This document shows positions 54,590 to 62,546 of a stretch of DNA of 64,000 nt, one piece after another. This DNA comes from Nocardioides xinjiangensis (GTDB lineage: Bacteria; Actinomycetota; Actinomycetes; Propionibacteriales; Nocardioidaceae), in the NCBI RefSeq assembly GCF_017916455.1, contig NZ_JAFMSY010000004.1:62001-126000 (forward strand), read 5' to 3'. The notes beneath the pieces are model-generated. The model saw nothing but the letters and a program-made list of their open reading frames with translations. It was not told the origin of the DNA and ran no database searches. The position numbers and the translations under genes were made by a program. Position 1 is the stretch's first letter, and every line of letters begins with the position of its first letter.

Positions 54590-55468
54590 ATGCCGCCAGG
54601 GATGGACTCCGCCGCCGACGTCGCCGCTCGGCTGGGAACGACCGGCTACCTCGCCGACGGCGAGCTCGCGACGGTCGTGTTCCTCGCCGCGCGGATGCAG
54701 CGGCCGCTGCTCCTGGAGGGGGAGCCAGGGACCGGGAAGACGGCCCTGGCCGAGGCGCTCGCGCAGGGACTGGACCTGCCGCTGGTCCGGCTGCAGTGCT
54801 ACGAGGGCATCGACGCCAGCCAGGCGCTCTACGACTGGGACTTCCCGCGCCAGATCCTGCACCTGCGGGCGCTCGAGGCGGCCGGGCAGGTCGACTCCGA
54901 CGAGGCCGAGAAGAGCCTGTACGACGAGCGGTTCCTGCTCGCGCGGCCGGTGCTCGCGGCACTGCGGCAGGCGCCGGCCGTGCTGCTGGTCGACGAGGTC
55001 GACCGCGCCGACGACGAGTTCGAGGCGTTCCTGCTGGAGGTGCTGTCGACCTGGCAGGTGACGATCCCCGAGTTCGGCACGGTCACCGCTCCCGAGCCGC
55101 CGCTGGTGGTGCTCACCTCCAACCGCACCCGCGAGCTGCACGACGCGCTCAAGCGCCGATGCCTCTACCACTGGATCGACCATCCCGGTCTCGACCGCGA
55201 GGTGGAGATCGTCCGGTCGCGGGCGCCCGAGGTCAGCGAGGCGCTGGCGCTGCAGGTCGTAGGGCTCGTCCAGCAGCTGCGCGCACGCGACGACCTGCTC
55301 AAGCCGCCCGGTGTCGCCGAGACCCTCGACTGGGCCCGCGCCCTGACCTACCTGGGCACCGCCGAGATCGACCTGGCGTCGGCCGCCGCGACCCTCGGCG
55401 CGCTGTTGAAGTACCGGGAGGACGCCGACCGGGTGCGCGTCGCGCTGGAGCGGATGCTCGCGCGATGA
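54590..55468 (+). CDS. coxD: MoxR family AAA ATPase, CoxD-like
   Basis: A 292-residue MoxR-type AAA+ ATPase. Walker A is LLLEGEPGTGKTALAEALAQ, Walker B VLLVDEVDRADDEFEAFLLE, sensor 1 VVLTSNRTREL and an arginine finger region in LKRRCLYHWIDHPG. In the cox/xdh clusters CoxD is a chaperone that helps build the Mo active site, working with CoxE. It is first in an operon with coxE and xdhC (ATGA overlap). The leaderless -10 and the CCAACGT repeats upstream indicate dedicated regulation. Confidence 0.87.
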   Translation: MPPGMDSAADVAARLGTTGYLADGELATVVFLAARMQRPLLLEGEPGTGKTALAEALAQGLDLPLVRLQCYEGIDASQALYDWDFPRQILHLRALEAAGQVDSDEAEKSLYDERFLLARPVLAALRQAPAVLLVDEVDRADDEFEAFLLEVLSTWQVTIPEFGTVTAPEPPLVVLTSNRTRELHDALKRRCLYHWIDHPGLDREVEIVRSRAPEVSEALALQVVGLVQQLRARDDLLKPPGVAETLDWARALTYLGTAEIDLASAAATLGALLKYREDADRVRVALERMLAR

Positions 55469-56589
55469 CGCCCGACCGCGGTCCCGACGAGATCCTGCTC
55501 GGCTTCACCCGGGCGCTGCGGGCGGCCGGCGTGCCGGTGACCCAGGACCGGGCGCGCGCCTACCTCGTCGCGGTCGCGGCCGTCGGTGTCGACGACCGGC
55601 AGGCGGTCTACTGGGCGGGCCGCGCGACGCTGTGCGGGTCGCCCGACGACCTCGCCCGGCACGACCAGGTGTTCGCCGCGTGGTACGACCCGCGTGACGG
55701 CCTGCCGCGCGCGCACCCGCGCGAGGCGTCCCGCCCCGCCTCGGCCCACCTGCTGCCCGATGCCGAGGACGCCGCCGGCACCGACCCCGACGGGGACGAG
55801 GACGTCGTCCGCGCCGCCGCCTCGGCCGCGGACCTGCTGCGGCACCGGGACGTGGCGACGCTCGACGCCGCGGAGCGGCGACGCCTTGCCGCGATGTTCG
55901 GCCGGTTGTCGCTGCACCCGCCCGTGCGGCGCACCGCCCGCCACCGCCGCTGGCACCGGGGCGAGCTCGACGCCCCGCGCACGCTGCGCGACTCGCTGCG
56001 TCGACTCGGAGAGCCCGGCGAGCTCGCCTGGCGCAGGCGCGGCACCCGCCCGCGCCGGGTGGTGCTGCTCGTCGACGTCAGCGGCTCCATGAGCGCGTAC
56101 GCCGACGCGCTCCTGCGCTTGGCCCACCGCCTGACCCAGTCGGCGCGGACCGCCGGCGGCACCGTCGAGACGTTCACCGTGGGCACCCGGCTGACCCACG
56201 TCACCCGCGCGCTGCGCTGGCCCGACGCCGAGCGGGCCATCGTCGCCGCCGGCGAGGTCGTGCCCGACTGGTCCGGCGGGACGCGACTGGGGGAGACGCT
56301 GCGGGTCTTCCTCGACCGGTGGGGTCAGCGCGGGCTGGCCCGCGGTGCCGTCGTCGTGGTGTTCAGCGACGGGTGGGAGCGCGGCGACGCCGGGCTGCTC
56401 GGCGAGCAGATGGCCCGCCTGCAGCGGATCGCGCACCGGGTGGTCTGGGTGAACCCGCACCGCGGCAAGGCCGGCTACGAGCCGCTGCAGGGCGGGGTCG
56501 TCGCCGCGCTGCCGCACTGCGACGACTTCCTCGCAGGGCACTCGCTGGCGACGTTCGCGGACCTGACCGGGGTGATCGGCCGTGCGTGA
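55465..56589 (+). CDS. coxE: VWA domain protein, CoxE-like
   Basis: A 374-residue protein. The C-terminal von Willebrand A domain has the metal-ion-dependent site VVLLVDVSGSMSAYADALLR and VVVFSDGWERGDAG. The N-terminal half is the helical CoxE region (DEILLGFTRALRAAGVPVTQ). It partners the MoxR ATPase in maturation of the Mo hydroxylase. The start overlaps coxD and the stop is overlapped by xdhC (8 bases), so the three are translationally linked. Confidence 0.87.
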   Translation: MTPDRGPDEILLGFTRALRAAGVPVTQDRARAYLVAVAAVGVDDRQAVYWAGRATLCGSPDDLARHDQVFAAWYDPRDGLPRAHPREASRPASAHLLPDAEDAAGTDPDGDEDVVRAAASAADLLRHRDVATLDAAERRRLAAMFGRLSLHPPVRRTARHRRWHRGELDAPRTLRDSLRRLGEPGELAWRRRGTRPRRVVLLVDVSGSMSAYADALLRLAHRLTQSARTAGGTVETFTVGTRLTHVTRALRWPDAERAIVAAGEVVPDWSGGTRLGETLRVFLDRWGQRGLARGAVVVVFSDGWERGDAGLLGEQMARLQRIAHRVVWVNPHRGKAGYEPLQGGVVAALPHCDDFLAGHSLATFADLTGVIGRA

Positions 56590-57715
56590 CGTGCTGCCCG
56601 AGCTGATGGCGTGGTGGGAGGCCGGCGAGACCGTCGGTGTCGGCACCGTCGTCGCCACCTTCCGGTCCGCGCCCCGGCCGCCCGGCGCGTCGATGCTCGT
56701 CGGCCCAGACGACACGGCGGTCGGCTCGGTGTCGGGCGGCTGCGTGGAGGGGGCGGTCTACGACCTGGCGCAGAGCGTGGTCGCGTCCGGGGAGCCGGTG
56801 CTCGAGCGCTACGGCGTCTCCGACGACGACGCCTTCGCGGTCGGACTGACGTGCGGCGGGATCCTCGACGTGTTCGTGGAGCAGGTCTCCCGCGAGACGT
56901 TCCCCGAGCTGGCCGGCGTCGCGGCCGACGTCGGTGCCGGCAGGCCGGTCGCCCTCGCCACCGTCATCGCGCACCCGGACCCGGCCCGCGTCGGCCGCCG
57001 GATGGTGGTGCGCCCCGACGCCGCCGCGGAGGGCAGCCTGGGCTCCGGCCGCGCCGACGCGGCGGTGCACGACGACGCGCTCGGCCTGCTCGCCGCCGGC
57101 ACCAACGCGACGCTGACCTACGGTCCCGAGGGCGAGCGCCGTGGCGAGGGGATGCGGGTCTTCGTGTGGGGGTTCGCGCCCAAGCCGCGGATGCTCGTGT
57201 TCGGCGCCATCGACTTCGCCGCCGCGGTGGCGAAGGTCGGCTCCTTCCTCGGCTACCACGTGACCGTGTGCGACGCGCGGCCGGTCTTCGCGACGACCTC
57301 CCGGTTCCCGGGCGCCGACGAGGTCGTCGTGGACTGGCCGCACCGCTACCTGCAGGCCGAGCTCGCGGCAGGGCGCATCGACCGCCGGACCGTCCTGGCC
57401 GTGCTGACGCACGACCCCAAGTTCGACGTACCGCTGCTCGAGGTGGCCCTGCGGCTGGACGAGGACGTGCGACCCGGCTACATCGGCGCCATGGGTTCCC
57501 GGCGCACGCACGAGGAGCGGACGGCCCGGCTCGTCGAGGCCGGCCTGACCGAGGCCGAGCTGGCCCTGCTCTCCTCGCCGATCGGGCTCGACCTCGGCGC
57601 CCGGACGCCCGAGGAGACCGCCGTCTCGATCGCCGCCGAGGTCGTGGCCCGCCGGTGGGGCGGCTCGGGCGAGCGGCTCACGACCACGCGGGGCCGCATC
57701 CACCACGACGACTGA
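56582..57715 (+). CDS. xdhC: XdhC/CoxF family Mo-hydroxylase maturation factor
   Basis: A 377-residue protein. The N-terminal XdhC_CoxI domain has VGTVVATFRSAPRPPGASML and SVSGGCVEGAVYDLAQ, with the CGG-type motif in GLTCGGILDVFVE. The C-terminal Rossmann domain has VFGAIDFAAAVAKVG, VLTHDPKFDVPLL and YIGAMGSRRTHEERTARL. These factors bind the molybdenum cofactor, protect it and insert the catalytic sulfido ligand. It is last in the coxD-coxE-xdhC operon. Confidence 0.9.
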   Translation: MRDVLPELMAWWEAGETVGVGTVVATFRSAPRPPGASMLVGPDDTAVGSVSGGCVEGAVYDLAQSVVASGEPVLERYGVSDDDAFAVGLTCGGILDVFVEQVSRETFPELAGVAADVGAGRPVALATVIAHPDPARVGRRMVVRPDAAAEGSLGSGRADAAVHDDALGLLAAGTNATLTYGPEGERRGEGMRVFVWGFAPKPRMLVFGAIDFAAAVAKVGSFLGYHVTVCDARPVFATTSRFPGADEVVVDWPHRYLQAELAAGRIDRRTVLAVLTHDPKFDVPLLEVALRLDEDVRPGYIGAMGSRRTHEERTARLVEAGLTEAELALLSSPIGLDLGARTPEETAVSIAAEVVARRWGGSGERLTTTRGRIHHDD

Positions 57716-57763
57716 CCGGCCGGCGCCCTCCGACGACGAATTTGCCGGTGGGAGTCGTCCGCC

Positions 57764-57769
57764 TATGGT
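57764..57769 (+). promoter_or_regulatory. -10 element TATGGT, leaderless
   Basis: TATGGT lies 7 bases before the GTG at 57777 and contains the in-frame ATG at 57765, which argues against that ATG as the start. Confidence 0.6.
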
Positions 57770-57776
57770 CGTGCGG

Positions 57777-58676
57777 GTGCTTTTTCTTGCTGCCCTGTCC
57801 CGGAACGTCGCCCGATCGACCGCCCTCGCCGTCGCGACCCTGCTGCTGCTCGTCGGTGTGACGCCCGGCGCCTCGGCAGCGCAGGCCCGTGAGGAGGCAC
57901 GATCCCAGGCCGCGAGCGCCGGGCCCGCCCACCGCTTCGACGTGGCGACGCTCAACCTGCGCAAGGGGATGCGGGTCGCCGGCATGCGCCACGACATCAG
58001 CCAGGTGATCGGCGGCGGCGCCTCGGTCATCGGCTTCCAGGAGCGCCTGTTCAGCCGTTCCGCACTGCGCGCGTCCCTCCCGAAGTCGTGGACCCTGCTG
58101 ATGCCGAAGGGCCCGACCGGCACGGACGACAACCCGATCGCCTTCGACAAGGACGTCTGGGAGCTCGAGAAGACCTGGTCGGCCCTCCTCACCGGCAGGA
58201 CCTGGCGGCGCCAGACCGGCCGGATCGCCCACGACCAGTACGGCGTGGTGGCCGTGCTCAGGCACCGTGCGAGCGGTCACGTCATCCGGGCCGTGAGCTT
58301 CCACCTGCCCAACCACCTACACGACCGCCGCACGGGCGGGCCCCGCTACGCCAACCGCGGCGGGGTGGAGGCCATGTGGCGGATGGCCAGCCGAGTGCGC
58401 GCCATCGCCCAGGACACGCGCAAGGGGCACCAGTTCGTCGCGATGTGCGACTGCAACGTGACCGAGAACCGGGACACCACCGACCACCTCGTGAAGGGGC
58501 GGATCACCAGGCCGTTGCGCCTGGAGACCAACTACAGCGGCCGCAAGGGTGGATCGGGGATCGACTACGTGATGGCCGAGCGCGACTCGGCCTTCCGCAT
58601 CCGCTCCTACCGGTCGTACCGCCACCTGGTGACCGACCACCCCGGCATCGTCGCCACCTTCAAGCGCAAGCGCTGA
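57777..58676 (+). CDS. Secreted endonuclease/exonuclease/phosphatase-fold protein
   Basis: A 299-residue exported protein. A signal peptide (ALAVATLLLLVGVTPGASAA) is followed by an EEP/DNase I-like fold: DVATLNLRKGM, IGFQERLFS, VSFHLPNHL, AMCDCNVTENRDTTDH, GSGIDYVMAER and LVTDHPGIVATF. The glutamate, aspartate, asparagine and histidine positions of the family are present, but motif II has CDCN instead of GDFN. It could be an extracellular nuclease or phosphodiesterase. The start at GTG 57777 is set by the TATGGT -10 instead of the ATG at 57765. A hairpin follows the stop. Confidence 0.75.
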   Translation: MLFLAALSRNVARSTALAVATLLLLVGVTPGASAAQAREEARSQAASAGPAHRFDVATLNLRKGMRVAGMRHDISQVIGGGASVIGFQERLFSRSALRASLPKSWTLLMPKGPTGTDDNPIAFDKDVWELEKTWSALLTGRTWRRQTGRIAHDQYGVVAVLRHRASGHVIRAVSFHLPNHLHDRRTGGPRYANRGGVEAMWRMASRVRAIAQDTRKGHQFVAMCDCNVTENRDTTDHLVKGRITRPLRLETNYSGRKGGSGIDYVMAERDSAFRIRSYRSYRHLVTDHPGIVATFKRKR

Positions 58677-58678
58677 CC

Positions 58679-58700
58679 GCGGGCGGGCGACGCCGCCCGC
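58679..58700 (+). terminator. Hairpin after the EEP-fold protein gene
   Basis: An 8-bp perfect GC stem (58679-58686 with 58693-58700, loop GCGACG) starts 2 bases after the stop codon. Confidence 0.6.
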
Positions 58701-58870
58701 ACGCTGGGCCGAGCGGGCTGGGGGCCCGGTGGCCAGAAGTACGGCGAACGGCTGACGTCGAGCGACAGGGACTTGACCGACCACGTCCGCTGCGTCGATG
58801 TAGTCGCAGACACGAGTCCAGACGCTGGCGTCCGCCACGGTCATGCCCCTGTCCGGGCCGACGCGCGGAC

Positions 58871-58876
58871 TAGGGT
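58871..58876 (+). promoter_or_regulatory. -10 element TAGGGT, leaderless
   Basis: TAGGGT ends 6 bases before the GTG at 58883. Confidence 0.6.
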
Positions 58877-58882
58877 TCGCCT

Positions 58883-59335
58883 GTGAGTGACTCGCCGCAG
58901 AGGTATCCGCCCGATGCCTGGTGGCTCCTCGCCGGTCCCGTGACCGGAGTCGTGGGCGGAGCCGTGGTGGGTGCGGTGCTGGGCTGGCTGGCGACCCCCG
59001 CCGAAGGCGTGGGGCCCTTGGTCGGCGACCCCGTCGGATCGACGATGCTCGGCGCTCTGCTGGGCGTCACGCTGGGAGTGTTCTCCGGTGTCGTCGTGGG
59101 TGCCGTGCTCATGTTCCTGGTCGGACGGGGACGACACGCGTCGACTGCTCGACCGCTTGCCGCCGTCGTCGCTGCGGCGTGCTGCCCGGCCGTGCTGGTT
59201 CTCACGTCGGTCATCGGACGGGTCGAGCTCAGCCACCTCCACGTGGCTTCATCGGCCATCGTGGCGGCCGCCGGGGCGGTCGCGTTCGCCTGGGTTGCTG
59301 GCACGCGCCAGGCCGCGCTCGACAACCCCGCGTGA
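58883..59335 (+). CDS. Small polytopic membrane protein, unknown
   Basis: A 150-residue protein with four predicted membrane helices (AWWLLAGPVTGVVGGAVVGA, STMLGALLGVTLGVFSGVVV, LAAVVAAACCPAVLVLTSVI and a final helix near AIVAAAGAVAFAWVAG). The glycine-rich pattern is typical of small actinobacterial membrane proteins of unknown function. The start is fixed by TAGGGT 6 bases upstream. It sits inside the Mo-hydroxylase locus, but nothing ties it to that pathway. Bases 58701-58870 upstream hold no gene I can support. Confidence 0.65.
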   Translation: MSDSPQRYPPDAWWLLAGPVTGVVGGAVVGAVLGWLATPAEGVGPLVGDPVGSTMLGALLGVTLGVFSGVVVGAVLMFLVGRGRHASTARPLAAVVAAACCPAVLVLTSVIGRVELSHLHVASSAIVAAAGAVAFAWVAGTRQAALDNPA

Positions 59336-59515
59336 CCGAGGGCGCGCACGAGGCTCCCGCAAAGGGGCTCGCGCACCGGTATGAGGGGACGCACGACTCG
59401 TAGGTGACGACGAGCACCGCAGGTGTCGTCACTCGACGCGTCCTCGTCGGGGCTTCTCGCAGCGACCGGGATGCACGACGACGAGCGATCCCTGTTGTGG
59501 ACGTCACACTCCGGC

Positions 59516-59521
59516 TAGGTT
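59516..59521 (+). promoter_or_regulatory. -10 element TAGGTT of the GAF-SARP regulator
   Basis: TAGGTT lies 24 bases before the ATG at 59546, leaving a short leader with a GGGAG ribosome site. No CCAAC repeat precedes it, so it does not look self-regulated through that motif. Bases 59336-59515 otherwise hold nothing I can call. Confidence 0.45.
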
Positions 59522-59545
59522 GGCCGCGACCCACCGGGAGCCGCC

Positions 59546-60769
59546 ATGACCAGCGATGACCTGCACGCTCGCCGCGTGAGCGCCGTGCGCGCGTGGACGC
59601 GCTTCGTCGGGGACGGCGCCGACGAGACCGAGGCCGTGCGCCCGGAGATCCTGCGCAGCTGGCAGCTCTCGGGGGTCGTGTCACCGGACGTCACCCGTGC
59701 CCCGCTCGCCGACGAGGGCGACACGGCCGACTTCTGGAGGGCCTCGCCGCTGCAGACGGCCGTCGAGCGGGTGCAGGACGAGCTGCGCCGCACCGCCGAG
59801 GACGGCGACCTCGTGATCGCCGTGACCGACGACCAGACCCGCATCCTGTGGACCTACGGCGGGCGGGTGATGCGTCGCAAGGCGGAGTCGGTGAACTTCG
59901 TGCCCGGCGGCCGGTGGGACGAGCAGAGCGTGGGCACCAACGCGCTCGCGCTCGCTGGTCGCACCGGTGAAGCCGCGACGGTCTTCAGCGCCGAGCACTA
60001 CGCCGAGGTCGTGCACAACTGGGTCTGCTGGGCGGCGCCGGTCTTCGACCCGGCCACCGGTCGCTCGCTGGGCGTCATCGACCTCTCGACGACCTGGGAC
60101 CGCACCCACCCGATCGGCCTCGCGACCGCGCGGGTGATGGCGCGGCTCATCGAGGGTGCGCTGCCCACCGACCGGCGTGCGACGCTCGCCGGCGACCCCG
60201 GCCCCCACGAGCCGGGGCTGACGTTGACCCTGCTCGGCACCGCGGAGGTGTGGCTCGACGGCCAGCGGCTGCTGCTCAACCGCAGGCAGACCGAGATCCT
60301 GGCGCTGCTGGCGCTGCACCCGTCGGGCCTGTCGGTGGAGCACCTGCACGCGCTGCTCTACGGCGACGCCGCGGTGACCACGTCGACGCTCAAGGCCGAG
60401 GTCTCGCACCTGCGGTCCGCGCTCTCGGGCCAGCTCTCCTCGCGGCCCTACCGCCTCACCATGCCGGTGACCACCGACGTCGAGGAGGTGCAGCGGCTGC
60501 TGCGCCGGGGCGACGTACGGGCGGCGGTGCGCGCCTACGGGGGCGACCTCCTGCCCGGGACGAACTCGCCCGCGCTGGTGCAGATGGGCGACTACCTGGC
60601 CGTGAGCGTGCGCGAGGCGCTCCTGGCCGATCCCGACGCGGACGGCGTGCTGCGCTACAGCGAGCTGGCGCCCTACGACACCGCGGTCGTCGAGGCCTGC
60701 CTGGCCGCCCTGCCGGTGCACCACCCGGTCGCCCCGCTGCTCAAGGGACGGCTGGCGAGCGCCCGGTGA
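59546..60769 (+). CDS. GAF domain plus SARP-type winged-helix transcriptional regulator
   Basis: A 407-residue regulator. The N-terminal ~190 residues are a GAF sensor of the acetoin-regulator type (RPEILRSWQLSGVVSPDVTR, FVPGGRWDEQSVGTNALALA, VCWAAPVFDPATGRSLGVID). From about residue 225, TLLGTAEVWLDGQRLLLNRR and TLKAEVSHLRSALSGQL form a SARP/OmpR-type winged helix, followed by a short BTAD-like stretch (RAAVRAYGGDLLPGTN). It lies between the coxD-coxE-xdhC operon and coxSL, both preceded by SARP-type direct repeats. The GAF ligand could be an aldehyde or other substrate signal. Confidence 0.85.
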   Translation: MTSDDLHARRVSAVRAWTRFVGDGADETEAVRPEILRSWQLSGVVSPDVTRAPLADEGDTADFWRASPLQTAVERVQDELRRTAEDGDLVIAVTDDQTRILWTYGGRVMRRKAESVNFVPGGRWDEQSVGTNALALAGRTGEAATVFSAEHYAEVVHNWVCWAAPVFDPATGRSLGVIDLSTTWDRTHPIGLATARVMARLIEGALPTDRRATLAGDPGPHEPGLTLTLLGTAEVWLDGQRLLLNRRQTEILALLALHPSGLSVEHLHALLYGDAAVTTSTLKAEVSHLRSALSGQLSSRPYRLTMPVTTDVEEVQRLLRRGDVRAAVRAYGGDLLPGTNSPALVQMGDYLAVSVREALLADPDADGVLRYSELAPYDTAVVEACLAALPVHHPVAPLLKGRLASAR

Positions 60770-60885
60770 TCCGCCTCCGATTTGGGGGATAAGCGTGTGG
60801 GGGCGGCGCCCCGCCTGCGTCGACCGGCCGATCCTGCGGAGGACCGCCGCGCCAGGGAGGGCGTGGCCACGACAAGGGAGAACGC

Positions 60886-61947
60886 ATGGCTGCAACACGA
60901 CGCGCGACGGCTGTGGGGGCCGTCGTCCTGCTCACGGGGAGCCTCATGGGCAGTCCCGCGGCGAGTGCCTCTCAGGCACCCGAACCCACGACGGTGGCGA
61001 AGAAGCTGGTCACGCCGCTCAGCATGGTGGTCGCCGGCAACGGCACCGCCTACGTCAGCCAGAACTTCGCCGGGCTGCTCACGGCGGTCCCGCCCGGCGG
61101 CAAGCCCCGGGTGGTCTACGCCGCCAAGAAGGGCACGGAGGTCGGCGCCCTGTCCGCGTCGAGGGGCAAGATCCACTTCGCGACGACCAAGGGCAGGAGG
61201 ACCGCGCTGTGGTCCATGCGCCCCGGGAGCCGGCCCACCAAGGTCGCGGACCTGTGGCAGCACGAGCGCACCAAGAACCCCGACGGCGACGTGGCCTACG
61301 GGTTCAGCGACCTCGACGCGGCGTGCGCCGCACAGATGCCGCCGGAGGTGCCGGCCGCCTACACCGGCATCCTGGAGTCGCACCCCTATGCCACCGCCGT
61401 GCACAAGCGCAGGACCTACGTCGCCGACGCCGCCGGCAACACCATCCTGTCGGTCAAGCCCAACGGCAAGGTCAAGACCGTGGCGGTGCTCCCGCCGGTC
61501 CCCGTCGTGGTGACCGCCGAGGCGGCCGCGGCGAACGGGCTGCCGGCCTGCACGGTGGGCCACACGTTCAACTTCGAGTCGGTGCCGACCGACGTCGAGG
61601 TCGGCAAGGGCGGCTGGCTCTACGTGACGCTGCTGCCCGGGGGACCCGAGGACGGCAGCATCGGCGCCCAGGGCCGGCTGGTGAAGGTGAAGGCCAGGAC
61701 AGGCAAGGTCCGTGAGGTGGCGTCCGGGTTCGCCGGAGCCACGGGCGTGGCGGTCGCCAGGAACGGCGACGTCTACGTGGCGCAGCTCTTCGGCGGCCAG
61801 GTCTCGCGCATCAAGGCCGGCAGCACGACCGCCAGGCCCTGGGCCGAGGTGATGATGCCCGCTGCGGTCGAGTGGGCCCGCGGCGACGTGTACGTCTCCG
61901 CGCAGGTGCTGTCGGAGAAGCCGAAGGGCGTGGTCCTGCGCTACTGA
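60886..61947 (+). CDS. Secreted ScyD/ScyE-like beta-propeller protein
   Basis: A 353-residue exported protein. A signal peptide (RATAVGAVVLLTGSLMGSPA) is followed by NHL/propeller-type repeats, for example PLSMVVAGNGTAYVSQNFAG and GVAVARNGDVYVAQLFGGQV. It resembles the ScyD/ScyE family named after scytonemin clusters, which is widespread in actinobacteria without scytonemin; the function is unknown. The ribosome site GGGAGA lies 4 bases before the ATG. The location directly before coxS may be incidental. The 116 bases upstream hold nothing else. Confidence 0.78.
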   Translation: MAATRRATAVGAVVLLTGSLMGSPAASASQAPEPTTVAKKLVTPLSMVVAGNGTAYVSQNFAGLLTAVPPGGKPRVVYAAKKGTEVGALSASRGKIHFATTKGRRTALWSMRPGSRPTKVADLWQHERTKNPDGDVAYGFSDLDAACAAQMPPEVPAAYTGILESHPYATAVHKRRTYVADAAGNTILSVKPNGKVKTVAVLPPVPVVVTAEAAAANGLPACTVGHTFNFESVPTDVEVGKGGWLYVTLLPGGPEDGSIGAQGRLVKVKARTGKVREVASGFAGATGVAVARNGDVYVAQLFGGQVSRIKAGSTTARPWAEVMMPAAVEWARGDVYVSAQVLSEKPKGVVLRY

Positions 61948-61988
61948 CGTGCGGCCTCCGTGCGTGTGCGGCGGCCGGTCCGCACCGA

Positions 61989-62006
61989 CCAACCGGGTTC
62001 CAACCG
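61989..62006 (+). promoter_or_regulatory. SARP-type direct repeat upstream of coxS
   Basis: CCAACCG at 61989-61995 and 62000-62006, 11 bases apart and ending 8 bases before the TAGCGT -10. It has the same layout as the repeat at 54550. Confidence 0.6.
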
Positions 62007-62014
62007 ACCCGCCC

Positions 62015-62020
62015 TAGCGT
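62015..62020 (+). promoter_or_regulatory. -10 element TAGCGT of coxSL
   Basis: TAGCGT gives a predicted start about 33 bases before the coxS ATG, leaving a leader with the ribosome site GGAGG (62050-62054). Confidence 0.6.
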
Positions 62021-62060
62021 CGGCGTCGAGTGACCCACCTCACACGCACGGAGGCGCCGC

Positions 62061-62546
62061 ATGACCAAGATCGAACTCACCGTCGACGGGGCCGCGGTCT
62101 CCGACGACGTCGAGCCCCGGATGCTGCTGGTGCAGTACCTGCGGGAGACGCTCGGCAAGACCGGCACGGTGATCGGCTGCGACACCTCGAACTGCGGCGC
62201 CTGCACCGTCCACCTCGACGGCACGAGCGTGAAGTCGTGCAACGTCCTCGCCGTGCAGGCCAACGGCCGCACCGTCACGACGATCGAGGGGCTCGCGGAC
62301 ACCGCCCAGGGAGGCCTGCACCCGGTGCAGGAGTCGTTCCGCGAGTGCCACGGCCTGCAGTGCGGCTTCTGCACACCGGGCATGATCATGCAGGCCGTCG
62401 ACCTGCTCGCCGAGAACCCCGACCCGAGCGAGGAGGAGGTCCGGCTCGGCATGGAGGGCAACCTCTGCCGCTGCACGGGCTACCACAACATCGTCAAGAG
62501 CGTCCTGCACGCCGCGGGCCAGTCGGCGGGGGGTGCGCGCGCATGA
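62061..62546 (+). CDS. coxS: Mo-hydroxylase small subunit, (2Fe-2S)
   Basis: A 161-residue iron-sulfur subunit. The N-terminal plant-ferredoxin-type cluster is bound by C40, C45, C48 and C60 ([16 protein letters not shown]). The C-terminal cluster is bound by C101, C104, C136 and C138 (CGFCTPG and CRCTGY). It passes electrons from the Mo centre of the large subunit to the flavin subunit, which would lie beyond the window. GGAGG lies 6 bases before the ATG. The stop overlaps the coxL start. Confidence 0.94.
   Translation: MTKIELTVDGAAVSDDVEPRMLLVQYLRETLGKTGTVIGCDTSNCGACTVHLDGTSVKSCNVLAVQANGRTVTTIEGLADTAQGGLHPVQESFRECHGLQCGFCTPGMIMQAVDLLAENPDPSEEEVRLGMEGNLCRCTGYHNIVKSVLHAAGQSAGGARA

Noticed and set aside
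57765-57767. ATG at 57765 as start of the EEP-fold protein
   Set aside because: It lies inside the TATGGT -10. GTG at 57777 has the standard leaderless spacing.
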